From the NCBI GenBank assembly GCA_951802195.1, contig OX637634.1:1-64000 (forward strand): a stretch of 64,000 nucleotides of DNA, written 5' to 3'. A program made the position numbers and the translations under genes. A model generated the notes under the pieces. The model saw only the letters and a program-made list of their open reading frames with translations. It did not search any database and was not told where the DNA came from. This DNA is from Tausonia pullulans (Eukaryota > Basidiomycota > Tremellomycetes > Cystofilobasidiales > Mrakiaceae). Of this stretch, positions 19,525 through 31,261 are shown piece after piece (positions within the stretch are counted from its first letter, which is position 1; every line of letters begins with the position of its first letter).

Positions 19525-21927
19525 ATGGACACCATCGCTGTCAGAAGTCGCCCCTCACTCCAGCCAGCACGCTTACTCCGCCCGCTGACAGTCTCTCGCT
19601 CGTCTCCCCTCCAGTCCCTGGGCAACCAGCTCAGCCAGGTCACCGTTCGTTCCAATCCCTTCCTCTATCTGTCCAAGCTCGCTCGCAGGCAGCGCTAACA
19701 AGGCTGGACCCCCCCAGATGTACGACATCAAGTCGTACTACAACCAGGCCAAGAACATGGTCCTCAACGTCTCCGAGATGGAGGCCAAGGTCCTCGAGGC
19801 TACCAACGACGACGCTTGGTGAGCCCCGCTCGTTGCCCAGTGGTCCCTTTGAGGTATAGAGAGAGCCGTCAATCTTGCTCTACGGTGGGCAGCTGGCTTG
19901 TTCTTGTTGGCACGCCCGCTCGCTCGTCGAGGAAAGGAGGAGGGGGAGCCCCGTGCGACAAGTCGCGAGCACGCACGAATTCCCTAGCTTGCTCGCCTGG
20001 TATCCCTGTATAGACCCTCCCTCTCGGGATGTCGAGAGATGGATGGTTTCGCTCTAGTGTCAGCGAGGGCCAGGTCTAAGGACACGGTCGCGCGCGTTGT
20101 CTCTTAGACTACCGTCCGCCCTCCCGAGACCGCCCGCCTCTCGGCACCACGGCCAGATGCGACGGCCATGCTGATACGCTCACATAATATCTTCAGGGGA
20201 GCCTCCTCGTCACTCATGACCGAGATCGCCCAAGGGTGAGTCCAGCTCTCTTATCCCGCGCCCGCACGCACTCACAACCACTCGACCTTGCAGCACCTTC
20301 AACTTGTCCGTATCCGTCACGTTCTATCCCTGGATGTCCCTCCTCTCACGCCCCCCACAGCCAACAGTTCAACGAAATCATGCCCACCATCTACAAGCGG
20401 TTCATGGAGAAGGAGGCCAAGGACTGGCGTGAGATCTACAAGGTGAACAGCGTCGCTGCCACGCCCTCCCGCCATCTCGTGCTCACCCCATCCCACAGTC
20501 CCTCGTCCTCCTGGAGTACCTTGTCAAGAACGGCTCGGAGCGCGTTGTCGATGACGCGCGGTCACACGTTTCGACGATCAAGATGCTCCGCAACTTTCAC
20601 TACATCGATGAGAAGGGCAAGGACCAGGGCATCAACGGTGCGCGTCGACGCGTCGTCCCTCCTGTCAGCTCGACGCTCACTTGGCCTCCTTCCCAGTCCG
20701 AAACCGCGCCAAGGAGATTGGCGAGCTCCTCGGCGACGTCGAGCGGATCCGCTCGGAGCGGCGCAAGGCTAAGGCGAACCGGTCCAAATACATTGGCGTC
20801 GGCAACGACGGCGGCAATTTCGGTAGCAGCTTTGGCGGAGCCATGTCTCAGCCGGGCAGCGGCCGCTACGGTGGCTTTGGCAGCGACTCACTCGGGGCGG
20901 GTGGAGGAGGAGGAGGCTATGATGGAGGTGAGTCTCTACTAGCTCGCGCTGTCTCGCCTTTTGCTGACTCATCCCTCCCAGGCTCCTCGTACCGCGGCGG
21001 AGAATCTGGCGGAGGCTCTGGCAGCTCGTCCTACCGCGAATCGTCCTCGCGCAATACCCCCCAGTTCGATGAGTACGACGCCGGAGATGACGAGGATCGC
21101 TCCTCGCCGCCCCCCCCTCCGCGGGCGTCGTCGTCGTCGGTTGCCCATCGCAACGCCTCTACCGGAGCGAGCGCAAACGCCCACAAGGCCCAGCCTGCTC
21201 CACCGGCGCCGTCCAAAGGCAAGGAGCCGGTCAAGGCTGTCGACCTTTTTGACTTTGGGGAGGACGACTTTGTCTCAGGTGCACTCTTCGCCCTCTGTCT
21301 CTGTCCCTCTGCTACTCTTGCTGAGCATTCGCTTTTCTTTCAGCTCCTCCGGCCCAGCCCGCCGCCGCCACAGGTGCTGCTGCCCTCGCCGACGACGATT
21401 TTGATGACTTCCAGTCGGCCGCGCCTGCTCCTGCTCCTGCTGCTGCCCCTGCTGCGTCCCCCGTCGCTGCCGCTCCGGTCAAGGCGAACGATCTCTTCGA
21501 CTTCTTCGACTCGCCCACTCCCGCCGTTGCCCCGATGAAGTCTGCCGGACCCCCCGGCTACGCGTCGTCGACCCCGCTCTCGCCGCCGGCCGCCTTCCAG
21601 CAACCGCAGCCGTCCAAGCCCAACTACAGCTCAACGCCCACGGCCTCGTCCGCCCCCGGGCTCAAGCCCGCGACAACCGGCGCCGCTGCTCCGGCGAGCA
21701 AGGGTACGGGTGGGTTCGACGAACTCTGGTCCTCTTCCCTCTCTGGCTTCGGCGGTGCGTCGGCCTCGGCGTCCAAGCCCGCTGCTGGCGACGGGCAGAA
21801 GAAGAGTATGCTTGACCTTGAGCGAGAGAAGGCACAGGGCAGCCTATGGGGGAACAACGGCAACGCTGGACAGCAGCAGCAGCAGAAGCCTGCGAGCAGC
21901 GGCGGGTTTGATGATTTCTTGCTTTGA
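19525..21927 (+). CDS. ENT3: Epsin-like clathrin adaptor, Ent3/epsinR type
   Basis: ENTH-domain protein for clathrin traffic at the trans-Golgi and endosomes. The N-terminus reads MDTIASLGNQLSQ after a small first intron, then YDIKSYYNQAKNMVLN, VSEMEAKVLEATNDDAWG, SSLMTEIAQGTFN, IYKRFMEKEAKDWREIYK, LVLLEYLVKNGSERVVDD and FHYIDEKGKDQGINVR: the complete ENTH fold in Ent3-like form (KYxGV-type end RSKYIGV). Beyond residue ~165 the tail is Gly/Ser/Pro/Ala-rich with acidic adaptor-binding motifs (DLFDFGEDDF, DDDFDDFQ, DLFDFFD) and ends GGFDDFLL. These DF/FDxF motifs are typical of GGA/AP-1 ear and clathrin binding. About nine introns. Confidence 0.88.
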
Positions 21928-22086
21928 GAGAGAGCGGGACTGTTTGGGCTATGATATGGATTCTTTGTTGCTTGGCTGAGCAATTGGTTGTCAAGGTGCG
22001 TCAAAGACCATGACGTGTGCAAGTCGCGTCGAGTCTCGCCTCGCCATCCGTTTTCCAACCATCACCTCGCCTTTCTCTTCAACATC

Positions 22087-23288
22087 ATGACTCCATCTAT
22101 CCCTGGTATCCTCCACCAGTACCCTTGTTTGTCCGACGCGACCGACGCCGTCTTCGAGTCCGGGGACCTCTCCTCGACCAAGCTTGTGCGTCTGACTTGC
22201 TCTACACGTCCTCCTCTACCCTCCGCTAAACCCGCGCTGCAGGTCATCTTCCTCCCGGGCCTCGGAGACGGCCTTGGGACGGTGCCCTACGTCCCTGCCC
22301 TCTCCCAGGCGCTTGGAGATGCCGGCTGGTGCCTGTACGTTGCTGTCTTCATCGGGAAAGATCGTATGACCGACGACGCGTCTTTTTCAGAGCCCAGCCA
22401 CACCTTTCGACGGCGTACAAAGCGTACGGCAAGGGCTCGCTCAAGCAGGACGCCGATGAGATTGAACGCGTCGTCGAGTTCTTCAAGGCTCGGGGTGCGT
22501 GGCGACAGGCCGAGGCGCGCTCCCCTGGTCGATGCTGACACACGGGGGACACCAGGCAAGAAGAAGTTCGTCCTCTGGGGTCACTCGACGGGCTGTCAGC
22601 AGTCTATGCAGTACCTTATATCAAGTCCGTCGAGATCAGCCATCGATAAGGTTGTCCTTCAGGCGCCCGGTGAGTCATCGTGAACCCCTCCCCCTCCCCT
22701 CCCTCCCTCACCCCTCCGTTGCTCCGCCCCTCGCCAGTCTCGGACAGAGAGGCCAACATCCTCAACCCCGCCCTGACGTCCGAGGTCCTTGAACTCGTGA
22801 AGCGCCTCTACCATGAGGACGGCGGTCGCCGACGGTCAGAGCTCCTACCTGTCGAGGCCCGCGAGGCCTTCGGATGCGACTTGACGGTTTACCGGGCGTA
22901 CAGCCTGGCCTGTATCGGGTGCGTTGTGACCCTTCACCCGTGATAAGCATGCGCTCACTCGCCCTGCTCCAGCGGTGACGACGACTTCTTCTCCTCCGAC
23001 CTTCCGCTCGACCGTGAGCCTGGCTCCCTTCATCGCCCGCTTTCCGAAACATTTGGTCACATCCCAGCAGAGACCCGCGTTCTCGCCCTCTTCTCTGGCG
23101 CCGACGAGTTCACGCCGGACCCTGAGCGAACTCAGAGGAGGCAGCTTGAGCGATGGCAGCTCGCCGCCCCTCTAGGGCAAGTCGAGGGGTCCGTCGTTCC
23201 AGGGGCGCGGCACGCCGTCGACGACAAGCAGGGCATCGTGCGTTTGTGCAAGGTTGGGATCGACTTTATTCGATGGCAGAGGGCTTGA
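22087..23288 (+). CDS. Alpha/beta hydrolase of the DUF1749 family (SidJ-like)
   Basis: A fungal serine hydrolase of about 300 residues. FLPGLGDGLGTVPYV forms the oxyanion-side loop, VLWGHSTGCQQSMQYL carries the nucleophile Ser (GHSTG), SGADEFTP the acid Asp and GARHAVDD the catalytic His; all members of the triad are present. KVVLQAPVSDREA is the conserved strand after the nucleophile. Some family members in ascomycetes hydrolyse siderophore (fusarinine) esters; that role is not shown here, as no siderophore genes are in the window. Five or six introns; stop at 23288. Confidence 0.8.
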
Positions 23289-23592
23289 TGATAGCATGGC
23301 AATCGATATGTACCAGTGCGAAGAGAACAGAGTGGGTGATGGTTGCAGATAGGACGGCCGCCAAGGGCTGACCGCGCTCGGCGGGGGTCACCGCGGACCC
23401 TTGTCCCTGTCTGGCTCCTGTCTGTTCCATCCCTTTCCGACGACCCAGACGCTCGCTCCACTTCGAGGACGACTCCCCTCTCTTTCCGCCGGCAAGCCCC
23501 TTCTCGGATGAGCCCATGCGGATCTGTCTTCGATCTTCCCTCGATGTCTCCCCTCCGACCAGCACCAGCACACTCCCGATAGCCTGAGCGCC
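23289..23592. other. Intergenic, nothing recognised
   Basis: About 300 bp between the hydrolase and the Ser-rich gene; presumably 3' and 5' untranslated sequence and promoter. Confidence 0.4.
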
Positions 23593-24612
23593 ATGGCGTC
23601 CTTCATTGTCCAGTCGCCAACCCCGACCCGGAGTGTCTTCATCCTACCTGGTGCCCCTCCCACTTCTACCAGCCCCTCGCCCTCAGAAAGCAACTTTCGC
23701 ACCTTGACGTCGCCGCCGCCTCCCTCATCGTCGTCGACATCTGCTCGGCCAGCTGTCCGCATCACGACCTCTCACATTCCGCTCACTCGCTCGCTCTCCG
23801 CCACCACCACCTCCTCCTCATCCTCGCACATGACATATCCTCATACTTCACCGACACGCATGGGCTCACCTTCACCAGGGTCGCCGTCGTCCTCCCGTCG
23901 GTCCAACACCGGTTTACCCGCGGCCACGGCCGCCAGTCCAGTTACTCGCCTGCCCCTCCTCTCCCGCCTCACCACCACCCATGCCGGCGCGCTCCTGCCT
24001 TCTCGACTCCGGTCAGCGTCGTTCTCGCCCCCCTCTGCCCCACCATCGACGACGTGCAAGTCGTCTGCGTTGCTCGCTTCGTCCTCTGCCCCTCTCTCCT
24101 CCACCAGCTCGTCTTTGTCGCGCTCAGGCTCGTCTGGCGGTCAGCAGCAACGCGCTCGGTCCTCTTCCCCTGCTGCCGTTGAGTGCTCGCACCAACACCT
24201 CCCTCAGCCACCATCGCACCACCATCACCCCTCTCCAACAATCCGCCGCTCCTCCTCCGGCGTCTCCGCCTCATCCTCCACCTCCTCATCCCCCTCCAGC
24301 ATCACAGCAGCCTTCACCTCCTCCTGGCTCGCCGCGCCCGTCCCGCCTCGGCTTGCGGGCTCGCGATGGCTCGTCGACGCTGCGCCGTCGCAGGCCACCA
24401 GCAGTAATGCCCGGTTGCACCCCGTCTCCCGGCTTTCTTGGACGGGTGGTTCAGGAGGAGAAGAAGGAGGAGGGGGAGAGGGAGGAGGAGGTGGTGGAGT
24501 AGCTAGCAGGCGGGATCCCACCCGACGGTGCTCCCTCGACTTGAAGACCTACCCCATGGCGGCGGCGCTCGACGTTGAGAGTTGGATTCGAGGGACGACA
24601 TTGACAGGGTAG
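23593..24612 (+). CDS. Hypothetical Ser/Pro-rich protein, intronless
   Basis: A 339-codon uninterrupted frame with a good start context (GCGCCATGG). The protein is dominated by Ser, Thr, Pro and Ala, with His-rich (PSHHHHPSP) and Gly-rich (GGGGEGGGGGGV) patches and a more ordinary end (RRCSLDLKTYPM, then ALDVESWIRGTTLTG). No domain recognised; probably disordered. Nearly all neighbours have introns, so an intronless frame of low complexity could be partly accidental: a second long frame overlaps it at 23981-24502. I favour it as a gene because of the sensible start and the non-repetitive C-terminus. Confidence 0.45.
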   Translation: MASFIVQSPTPTRSVFILPGAPPTSTSPSPSESNFRTLTSPPPPSSSSTSARPAVRITTSHIPLTRSLSATTTSSSSSHMTYPHTSPTRMGSPSPGSPSSSRRSNTGLPAATAASPVTRLPLLSRLTTTHAGALLPSRLRSASFSPPSAPPSTTCKSSALLASSSAPLSSTSSSLSRSGSSGGQQQRARSSSPAAVECSHQHLPQPPSHHHHPSPTIRRSSSGVSASSSTSSSPSSITAAFTSSWLAAPVPPRLAGSRWLVDAAPSQATSSNARLHPVSRLSWTGGSGGEEGGGGEGGGGGGVASRRDPTRRCSLDLKTYPMAAALDVESWIRGTTLTG

Positions 24613-24998
24613 GGAGGAGCATAGAGGAGACGAGCTCGCTGCCAAGCCCTGTTTGGGTCGATGGAGAGGGGAGTAGTGGGTGGCCCCGACGATAACAAGC
24701 ATGGCGCAAGGGGGAGTCGGAGGTGATGGAGTGGGATCGTCATAGATGGGAATTTGCCTTTCTTATTTCGGAGCGCGAGTAAGGATAAGCTAGGGATGAA
24801 TCAGCTGGAGGACAATCCAAGGGAGCAGAAGCAAAGGGAAAAAAATAAGGGACAGCTAGCTGAGGCGAAAGATGAGAGCGGGCGTAGCAGAGAACGATAG
24901 AGGGAAGAACCCATCAAGGGACACGCATCATCGCTCAAAGTTATCAAGCAGAGAAAAGAGATGGGGATAGAAAACGATGAGAGAAAAACACAAGTGCT
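24613..24998. other. Intergenic between convergent genes
   Basis: About 390 bp between the stops of the Ser-rich gene and the GH5 gene; 3' untranslated sequence, nothing else seen. Confidence 0.4.
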
Positions 24999-27504
24999 TT
25001 AGGCACGACGACTGGCAGCACGACGACGGTGCCTCTTGGCCGCAGCCTGGAACTGGGTGCGCCGAGCGAGGACCTCGTGCGAGACTTTATTGAAGCCCAT
25101 GGTCGCCGTGGGCTGAGGAGCGGCGACAAGGGAGGCGGGGGGCGCGTCGGCGGTAGGGAGAGCGTCGGCGTCGTTGGAGGTTGAAGGCTCAGAGGCAGCG
25201 TCAACGTCGGTGGCGCCATCCTCGGTCGAGGTAGCAGAGCCATCAGAAGCGTCCTCCGTGGTCGTCGAGTCGTCAGAGCCCTTCGAAGGCTCGGCGTCGT
25301 TATCAGCTTCCCCAGCATCGTAGTCCGAGGGCGTCACGTCGACGTTGCTGTCGTTGTCCGTGGGCTCCTCAGTGGCAGGAGACTCCGAGGCGGTCGGGAT
25401 CTGGTCGACGGGGGTACCAGATTCCTCCGGAGTGGCGGCGACAGAGGTAGAATCGGTGCTGGTGCTGGTGGCAGCCGGCACGAGGGGAAACCCGGAAGGG
25501 GAGGACGAAGGGACAGCCAAGGAAATGACAAAGGGAGCGGACGATGGGGCGACGGTCGAAGCAGAGGCAGACGAGGCGGACGAGGCGGCAGAGGCAGAGG
25601 CAGAGGCAGAGGCAGAGGCAGAGGCAGAGGCAGAGGCAGAAGCGATGGTGGAGACGACGGTGGGGTTGCTGAGGGCGGCCTCGCCAGGGAAGTTGGGAGC
25701 GATGGCCTTCTTGACGAGCGCGTCTTGTGGAGCAGAATAATCAGCACTAGGCGTGAGAGCAAGTCAGGCCATCAGCACGCACTGTCAGATCCATCCGCGA
25801 GTGGGGTGATGGAGAGCTCGTAGTTGGTGTCAAAGGATCCGGCGGACTATATATCTGAGTCAGCGCAAGTTCTCTCGCACAAGCGGAGGGACAAAGGGAC
25901 TCGCCCAAGCGGCGAAACCGGCGATGGTGTCCTTGTTCTCGACGATGTAGGCGAGCTCCTCGCCGAGGAGCTGCGCGCACTGGTCGCTGTTAATGCCTCC
26001 AGTCTCGGAGAGAATGGCCTGGCGGTCATTGATCTTGAGCCAGTCGACAAGTGTCTGGAGCTGGAGTAGAAGCCAGAAGTCAGCCATGGATCAAGGTCAC
26101 CTCTCGTTGACTTTGAACGTACAAGGTCGACATTCTGGAGAGGGCGAGAAGGATCAGCTTGGCTCAATCTGCGAGGGGAGAGCCTTCGACTCACGTTGGA
26201 GACACACTCGTTCCTTCCTCCAGATCCGTCGGCGTCGAGGTAGGCGTGGCTGATGGGACCGATCAGTCGTCAGGTGAGCGCCTCCTCCATCTCCAACGCT
26301 GGCCCCCCACTCACACGTCAATGACGAGCTTGTCCTGTCCTCCAGCGGGGTCCTTGACACCGCTGACGAGAGCAGGGCCAGACGACTCAACCATCGTTTT
26401 GACGTGCGTCCAGTCGTTACCGGGGAGGAGGATATGCTGCGTATTAGCGCCGGCCTCGCGGATGGCGTTGACGGCTTCCTGAAGAGAGCCGACAAAGGGT
26501 CCAAAGTCGTTGAGGTCGTCTGAAGGGAAGTAAGGGTGTCTGTCAGCAACAGCGAAATCGAGAAGCCTAAGGCGACTACACGCACGAGGCTCGTTCATGA
26601 GTCCAAAGATAACGCGAGACTCATCGGCGTACTTCGCCGCAAGCTGCCCCCAGAGGGAGGCGAACTGGGATGAGAGAGGTGGTGGGTGAACATCATCAAC
26701 GCGCGCGCAAGAAGAAAATCGATGGTGCACGCACCTGCTTGGCGGTAGGTCCGTCGGAAGACCCAACGACATCGCTGTTCCACCGGGCGTAGTTGTCTGA
26801 CGACAAAGGGGTCAGCGAAGAAAAGCGATGGGCGCGTGGGAGAGGGTGTGGCTCACGGAGGTCGAGGATGACATAGGTGCCCTTGGTCGCTGCCAGGGCG
26901 GCGTTGACGAGGTCGTCGTATGTCTTGAAGAACTTGTCATCGAGAGCTCCCCCGACTGCAGACGATCCATGGAGATTAGCACAGGCGCACCAGGGGGTTT
27001 TGTTCGGGCGTCACGAACGTTCCGGAGTCATGTACTGCCACCCAAAGGGGATGCGGACGAGGTTCGCGCCGAGACTGCGGAATCGAGAAAGGAAGGTTCA
27101 GCCGATTTCGCTAGAAGACAGCGAGCAGCGTGATGTCTCGGACGCACGCGGCAAAGTGGGCAACTAATGAAACGCATCGAGGAAGTCATGAGATGTCGAG
27201 AAGAGCGAAGTGGAAGGAGGCGTGAGCGCGAGCGGGTCGGAGGGACCTCGGTCGGAGTCGGCGGGCGGGCTGGACGTACTCTGGCCGATGGGGGGTGCCT
27301 GAGGGGTACCGGACCAGCCCCAGGTGGTCATGCCGACTAAGAAGGGACAGGGAGAGCTTTTCAGACAAGCTCGAGGCAGCAGGAATCGCTGCTGGACCCA
27401 CAGTCGAGGCCGGCGAGGTTGTAGCCTCCAAGGCGAGGGAGCGTCGCCGAAGCGAACGAGGCAAGCGCGAGGGTGGTCGCCGGGACGAGGGTGGAAACGC
27501 GCAT
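24999..27504 (-). CDS. Secreted GH5 endoglucanase with long low-complexity tail
   Basis: A glycoside hydrolase family 5 cellulase-type beta-1,4-glucanase, read from a signal peptide (MRVSTLVPATTLALASFASA) over about ten introns. YNLAGLDCG matches the start of fungal EGII-type enzymes; RVIFGLMNEPR holds the acid/base Glu; HILLPGNDWTH and SHAYLDADGSG follow; QAILSETGG holds the nucleophile Glu; IAGFAAWAAGSF closes the barrel. After the catalytic domain comes a tail of about 240 residues rich in Ser, Ala, Thr, Asp and Glu, including an (SA)n run, ending in a basic stretch (KRHRRRAASRRA). No cellulose-binding module is seen. The tail may be a glycosylated wall-spanning region; no GPI signal is apparent because the end is basic and not hydrophobic. 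Confidence 0.88.
25591..25638. repeat. GAGGCA hexanucleotide repeat (8 copies) inside the GH5 gene
   Basis: Eight perfect copies of GAGGCA on the + strand encode alternating Ser-Ala on the minus strand. Flanking GAGGCG/GCAGAC variants extend it. Being a multiple of three it can change length without breaking the frame. Confidence 0.9.
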
Positions 27505-28154
27505 GGTGAGACGAGAGAGGACAAGAAGAGTTGAACGAGTGTGGGTTGAATGAAAGGAAGGGTAGGCGAGCAAGAGCCCAGGAGACGACGACGAGGAAAA
27601 GAGAACGAGAGTGAGAGACGGAGGGGAAGGAGAGAGGAACAGAGAAGATGATGGATGTAAGCATGCGCAAGAGAGGAGATGAGGCCCTGAAATAGGAAGC
27701 CTCGCCCTTCTCGCATGAGGGTTCGGCAAGAGCAGCGTGAGAGGGGTGAAGGGAGGAGGGACAGGATCAGTGGGTGAGGATGTTCGAGGGCGGTGCGGAG
27801 TCGCGCTGTGGCGGCCAGGGGGTGGCGAACGTCCCTGTCTCAGCGTGTCCGCCTGGGCCTCGTCGCTCGTCATCTCGCAACCAAAGAAGCCGAAGGAGGG
27901 AAGGGACCAGACGTGGAAGTATACCTAATAGACGATGATGAGATGATGGGTTAGAAATCGAGAGAGAGAGAGCGGCCATGAAGACAGGCCTGCGTTGATG
28001 GTGACTGAGGCAAGAGGCCGGCGGAGAGGAGGAACGGTGAGCTCAATAGAGACATCCTCCGCCAACCAACACCGTCCCCTCCCCTTGTCTCCCCTTCACA
28101 CTCGCTCCCTCGCTAGACACGACAGCTTCAATCTCCGCCCACAACCTTATCCAC
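27505..28154. promoter_or_regulatory. Shared promoter region of GH5 and rhodanese genes
   Basis: About 650 bp between the divergent starts. Purine/pyrimidine-rich on both sides (CT-rich toward each start). No specific site is recognised. Confidence 0.4.
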
Positions 28155-28888
28155 ATGTCGACCATCACCCATGATGCTCACCTCGCCGCCGCAGCTGAAG
28201 CTGCCGGTCCCGCGAAGCCGCCCTCTTGGTTCGCCCACCTGCCCGTTCCGAAGTCGATACCGGGCCTCATCACGCCGGAGGAGCTCCACCTGATGCTCTC
28301 CAACGAGCGGGAGGGCCAGCAGCTCGAGGAGGGCATCGACTGGGTCGTCGTTGACGTTCGTAGAGCCGACATTGAGGTGAGTTGATGGTCTTCGTCGGTC
28401 GTGTCTGGCTCTGGCTGACGCGCGCGTTCTCTCTCTCTTAGACTCCCCTCGACTTTCTCATCCCCTCAGCCATCAATCTCCCCGCGCATACCTTCCATCA
28501 GACACTGCCGGCCCTCTACCCGCTGCTCTCCAAGTCCGTCTCCTTGAATGCGGGAGAGGGCGACACCCCCCTAGACGCTTGCTGATCGCGTCCCGTCATC
28601 GTCATCGTCCGGTTTCCACCTCCCGTCTTCGCTTGCTCCATTCGATCCAGTGTCCCGCTTGTCATCTTCCACTGCAGCAGCAGCAACGGTCGTGGACCCC
28701 GGTGCGCTGGTGAGCGAACTCCAAAGCAGTCGCACGCTGGCCACAAGCTGAAAGCCGTGTTCCTCCTCGCAGCCTGGTACCAGGACGCGCTTGACGCCAA
28801 AGGCGAGACGAAGAGCAAGGCGCTGGTGCTCGTGGGCGGAATTAAGGCTTGGGCGGAGAAGTACCCTGAGGACAAGATTCGGCTCTGA
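28155..28888 (+). CDS. Rhodanese-domain protein (Ych1/Acr2-like)
   Basis: A small single rhodanese-fold protein of about 165 residues. WVVVDVRRADIE and FLIPSAINLPAHTFHQTL form the first half; the active-site loop is VIFHCSSSNGRGPRCA, with the catalytic Cys in HCSSSNGRG; then WYQDALDAKGE, ALVLVGGIKAWAEKYPED and the stop at 28888. The loop resembles that of fungal arsenate-reductase/Cdc25-like rhodaneses (HC..S..RGP..A). Three or so introns. It may act as a sulfurtransferase, phosphatase or arsenate reductase; the sequence alone does not decide. Confidence 0.82.
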
Positions 28889-29472
28889 GTAGGATGGGAG
28901 AAGGCGGGACTGTGATCGATGGGCAGCCTAGAGGGCGCTCGCTCACTCCTTGCGTTCTTGAGAGACGCTCTGGCTGTCTAGGGCCGCCATAGGCTGCATG
29001 TCCCTCTACCATTTGCAAGTGCTCGGTAGGTTTGCCAAGGGATGACGGTGCAAGGGACACTGGAGCACGCGCCGGATTGTGGCATCGTGGCCCGGCACCA
29101 CACTCGCCCATGTGAGCGCTCGTTGGCTACCAGCGAGGGGATGGACAAAATCATGATGTCGTTTTGAAGAAGCAGATGAGAACTACTGAGTGAGTGTGGC
29201 CCTGGAACGAAACAGCAAGCGCGCGATCGCATGTCAAGGCGCACCCTAGCTTCGGCGTTCTCCCTCTGAGCTCAGTTCTTCCACCTCCACCCCCTCCCCT
29301 TCTATCTCAATCTCCCGCCGTCGACCGACCCGTTCGTCGAAAGAGAGGTGGTGCAGTCTAGTTGTCAAGCGGCTCGCCGCGCGTACGGGTCTCCGCCCAG
29401 CCACCACCACGCTCGGCATCGCGCGTCTGTCCCACTCCGTCTCCTTCCCGCTCTCAAACGACCACCTCCACC
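28889..29472. other. Intergenic upstream of HEM3
   Basis: About 580 bp; a C/T-rich leader (29270-29320 and 29440-29470) precedes the HEM3 start. No gene seen. Confidence 0.4.
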
Positions 29473-31185
29473 ATGTCCGATCTGCCGTCCTTCCCTTCCC
29501 GACCGCGACGCCGCTCATCCCTTTCGCAGGAGATCAAGCCTGAGTCGCTTGTTGAGGATATCCATCTGCCGAGCACGGATGCCGTCGTCGAGGAGGACTC
29601 CGCCAGCAGGAACAGTAGCCCGAAAGTTGGTCACTGTCGTCTCTCGCTCCTCATCAGTCGAGACGCCTCAGCCCTCCAACGAATTTCCTTCTCAGGCATG
29701 CAGGCGCTGACCTCCAGCAACTCCCGCCTCAATAGAAGATGACCTTCACCCTCGGATCGCGCTCTTCCCAGCTCGCGCTCGTCCAGACGCACATCGTCCG
29801 GGACGCCCTCCAGAAGCTCCACCCGGACTACACGTTCCCGATCGTCACCATGAATACGGCAGGAGATAAGAACCAGTTGAGTCCCGACGCGTGTACGGGG
29901 GCGGGGTGGGGGAATGGATGAAAGGAGCGGAAGCGAACAAGCGCGCGCAAAGGCGACGGGCGGCCTGGCTTCTCGGTCCGACCTGTCTGTCTCGCACGTG
30001 CTGCTGGCCTTCAGCCAACCTCCTGGGTCGGCGGAAGGGGTCCCCCTTGTTCTCCTTCCCTAGCTGTAGATAGGGAAAGAGATGGAGAGAAAGCGGAAAC
30101 ACGTCCCCCCCCCCCCCCCCGTCATCCCTTCTTCCCTTCCCCGCGCAACTGTACTAACACCCCTCTAGGGCCCAGGCGCTCTACCTCCTCGGCGGCAAGG
30201 CCCTCTGGACTGAAGAGCTTGAGGAGTCCCTCCAGTCAGGCCAGATTGACATCATCGTCCACTCCCTGAAGGACATCCCGACTCAGCTCGCCTCCGAGTT
30301 CACCTTGGGAGCCGTCCTCGAGCGGGCCGACCCGAGAGACGCGCTCGTCGTGAAGGCTGGGCTTGAGTCGAGCTACAAGACGTTGGCGGACTTGCCGGAG
30401 GGGAGTGTCGTCGGTACGAGTTCGGTAAGGAGGGTCGCGCAGCTGAGGAGGGCGTACCCGGGGTTGAAGTTCATGGATATGGTGCGTGACATCCTCTTTC
30501 CGGTTTCCTCCCCACCCCCTTCTGTTACCCTCACATACACACATGCTCAATCGTGCCTCTCACACCCTCATCTCCCTTCACTCCATATCTCCCACAGCGC
30601 GGCAACCTTAACACCCGCCTCGCCAAGCTCGACGCCCCCACCTCCCCCTACACGGCCCTCATCCTCGCCCACGCCGGCCTCGACCGTATCAACCTCGGCC
30701 ACCGGTCGACCTCGCTCATCGACCCTCCCTCGCTGCTCTACGCCGTCGGTCAGGGCGCTCTGGGCATCGAGGTCCGCTCGGCGGACGAAGTGACGAAGGC
30801 GCTAGTGCAGGAGGTCAACCATTGGACAACGGAGTGGGTGGTCTCGGCGGAGAGGGGTCTGCTGAGGAAGCTCGAGGGTGGATGCTCCGTCCCTGTGGGT
30901 GTCAAGTCCGAGTTCGTCGCCTCGACGACCACTTCGTCGTCGGACGGAGAAGCCAAGTCCGGAACGCTCTCCCTCATGGGCTCCGTGACGTCCCTCGAAG
31001 GAGACGCTCACGTCGTCCACGAGGTCCGCGAGATCAAGGTCACCTCCAAGGCCGAGTGCGAAAAGGTTGGCGTCGAACTCGCCGAGGAGCTCATTCGGTT
31101 GGGGGCCGGCGAGCTGCTCAAGCAGATTGAGGAGGCCAAGAGCAAAAGCGGGACAGTTAAGAAGGAGGACGTGATCCATGGTTGA
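29473..31185 (+). CDS. HEM3: Porphobilinogen deaminase (hydroxymethylbilane synthase)
   Basis: Third enzyme of haem synthesis; joins four porphobilinogens into hydroxymethylbilane in the cytosol. After a non-conserved N-terminal extension of about 50 residues, splicing joins SASRNSSPK to [17 protein letters not shown]. Then [62 protein letters not shown], and [11 protein letters not shown] with the Cys that binds the dipyrromethane cofactor. Stop at 31185. Three introns are clear; the second (from about 29876) contains a 16-C run. It is convergent with UBC1, with 76 bp between stops. Confidence 0.93.
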
Positions 31186-31261
31186 GGGGAGGGTGGGGGC
31201 GCTGTCTTTCTTCAATGTTAACCTTTTCAAGGATCCAGCTCATGCCTTCATGCATCGTTCA

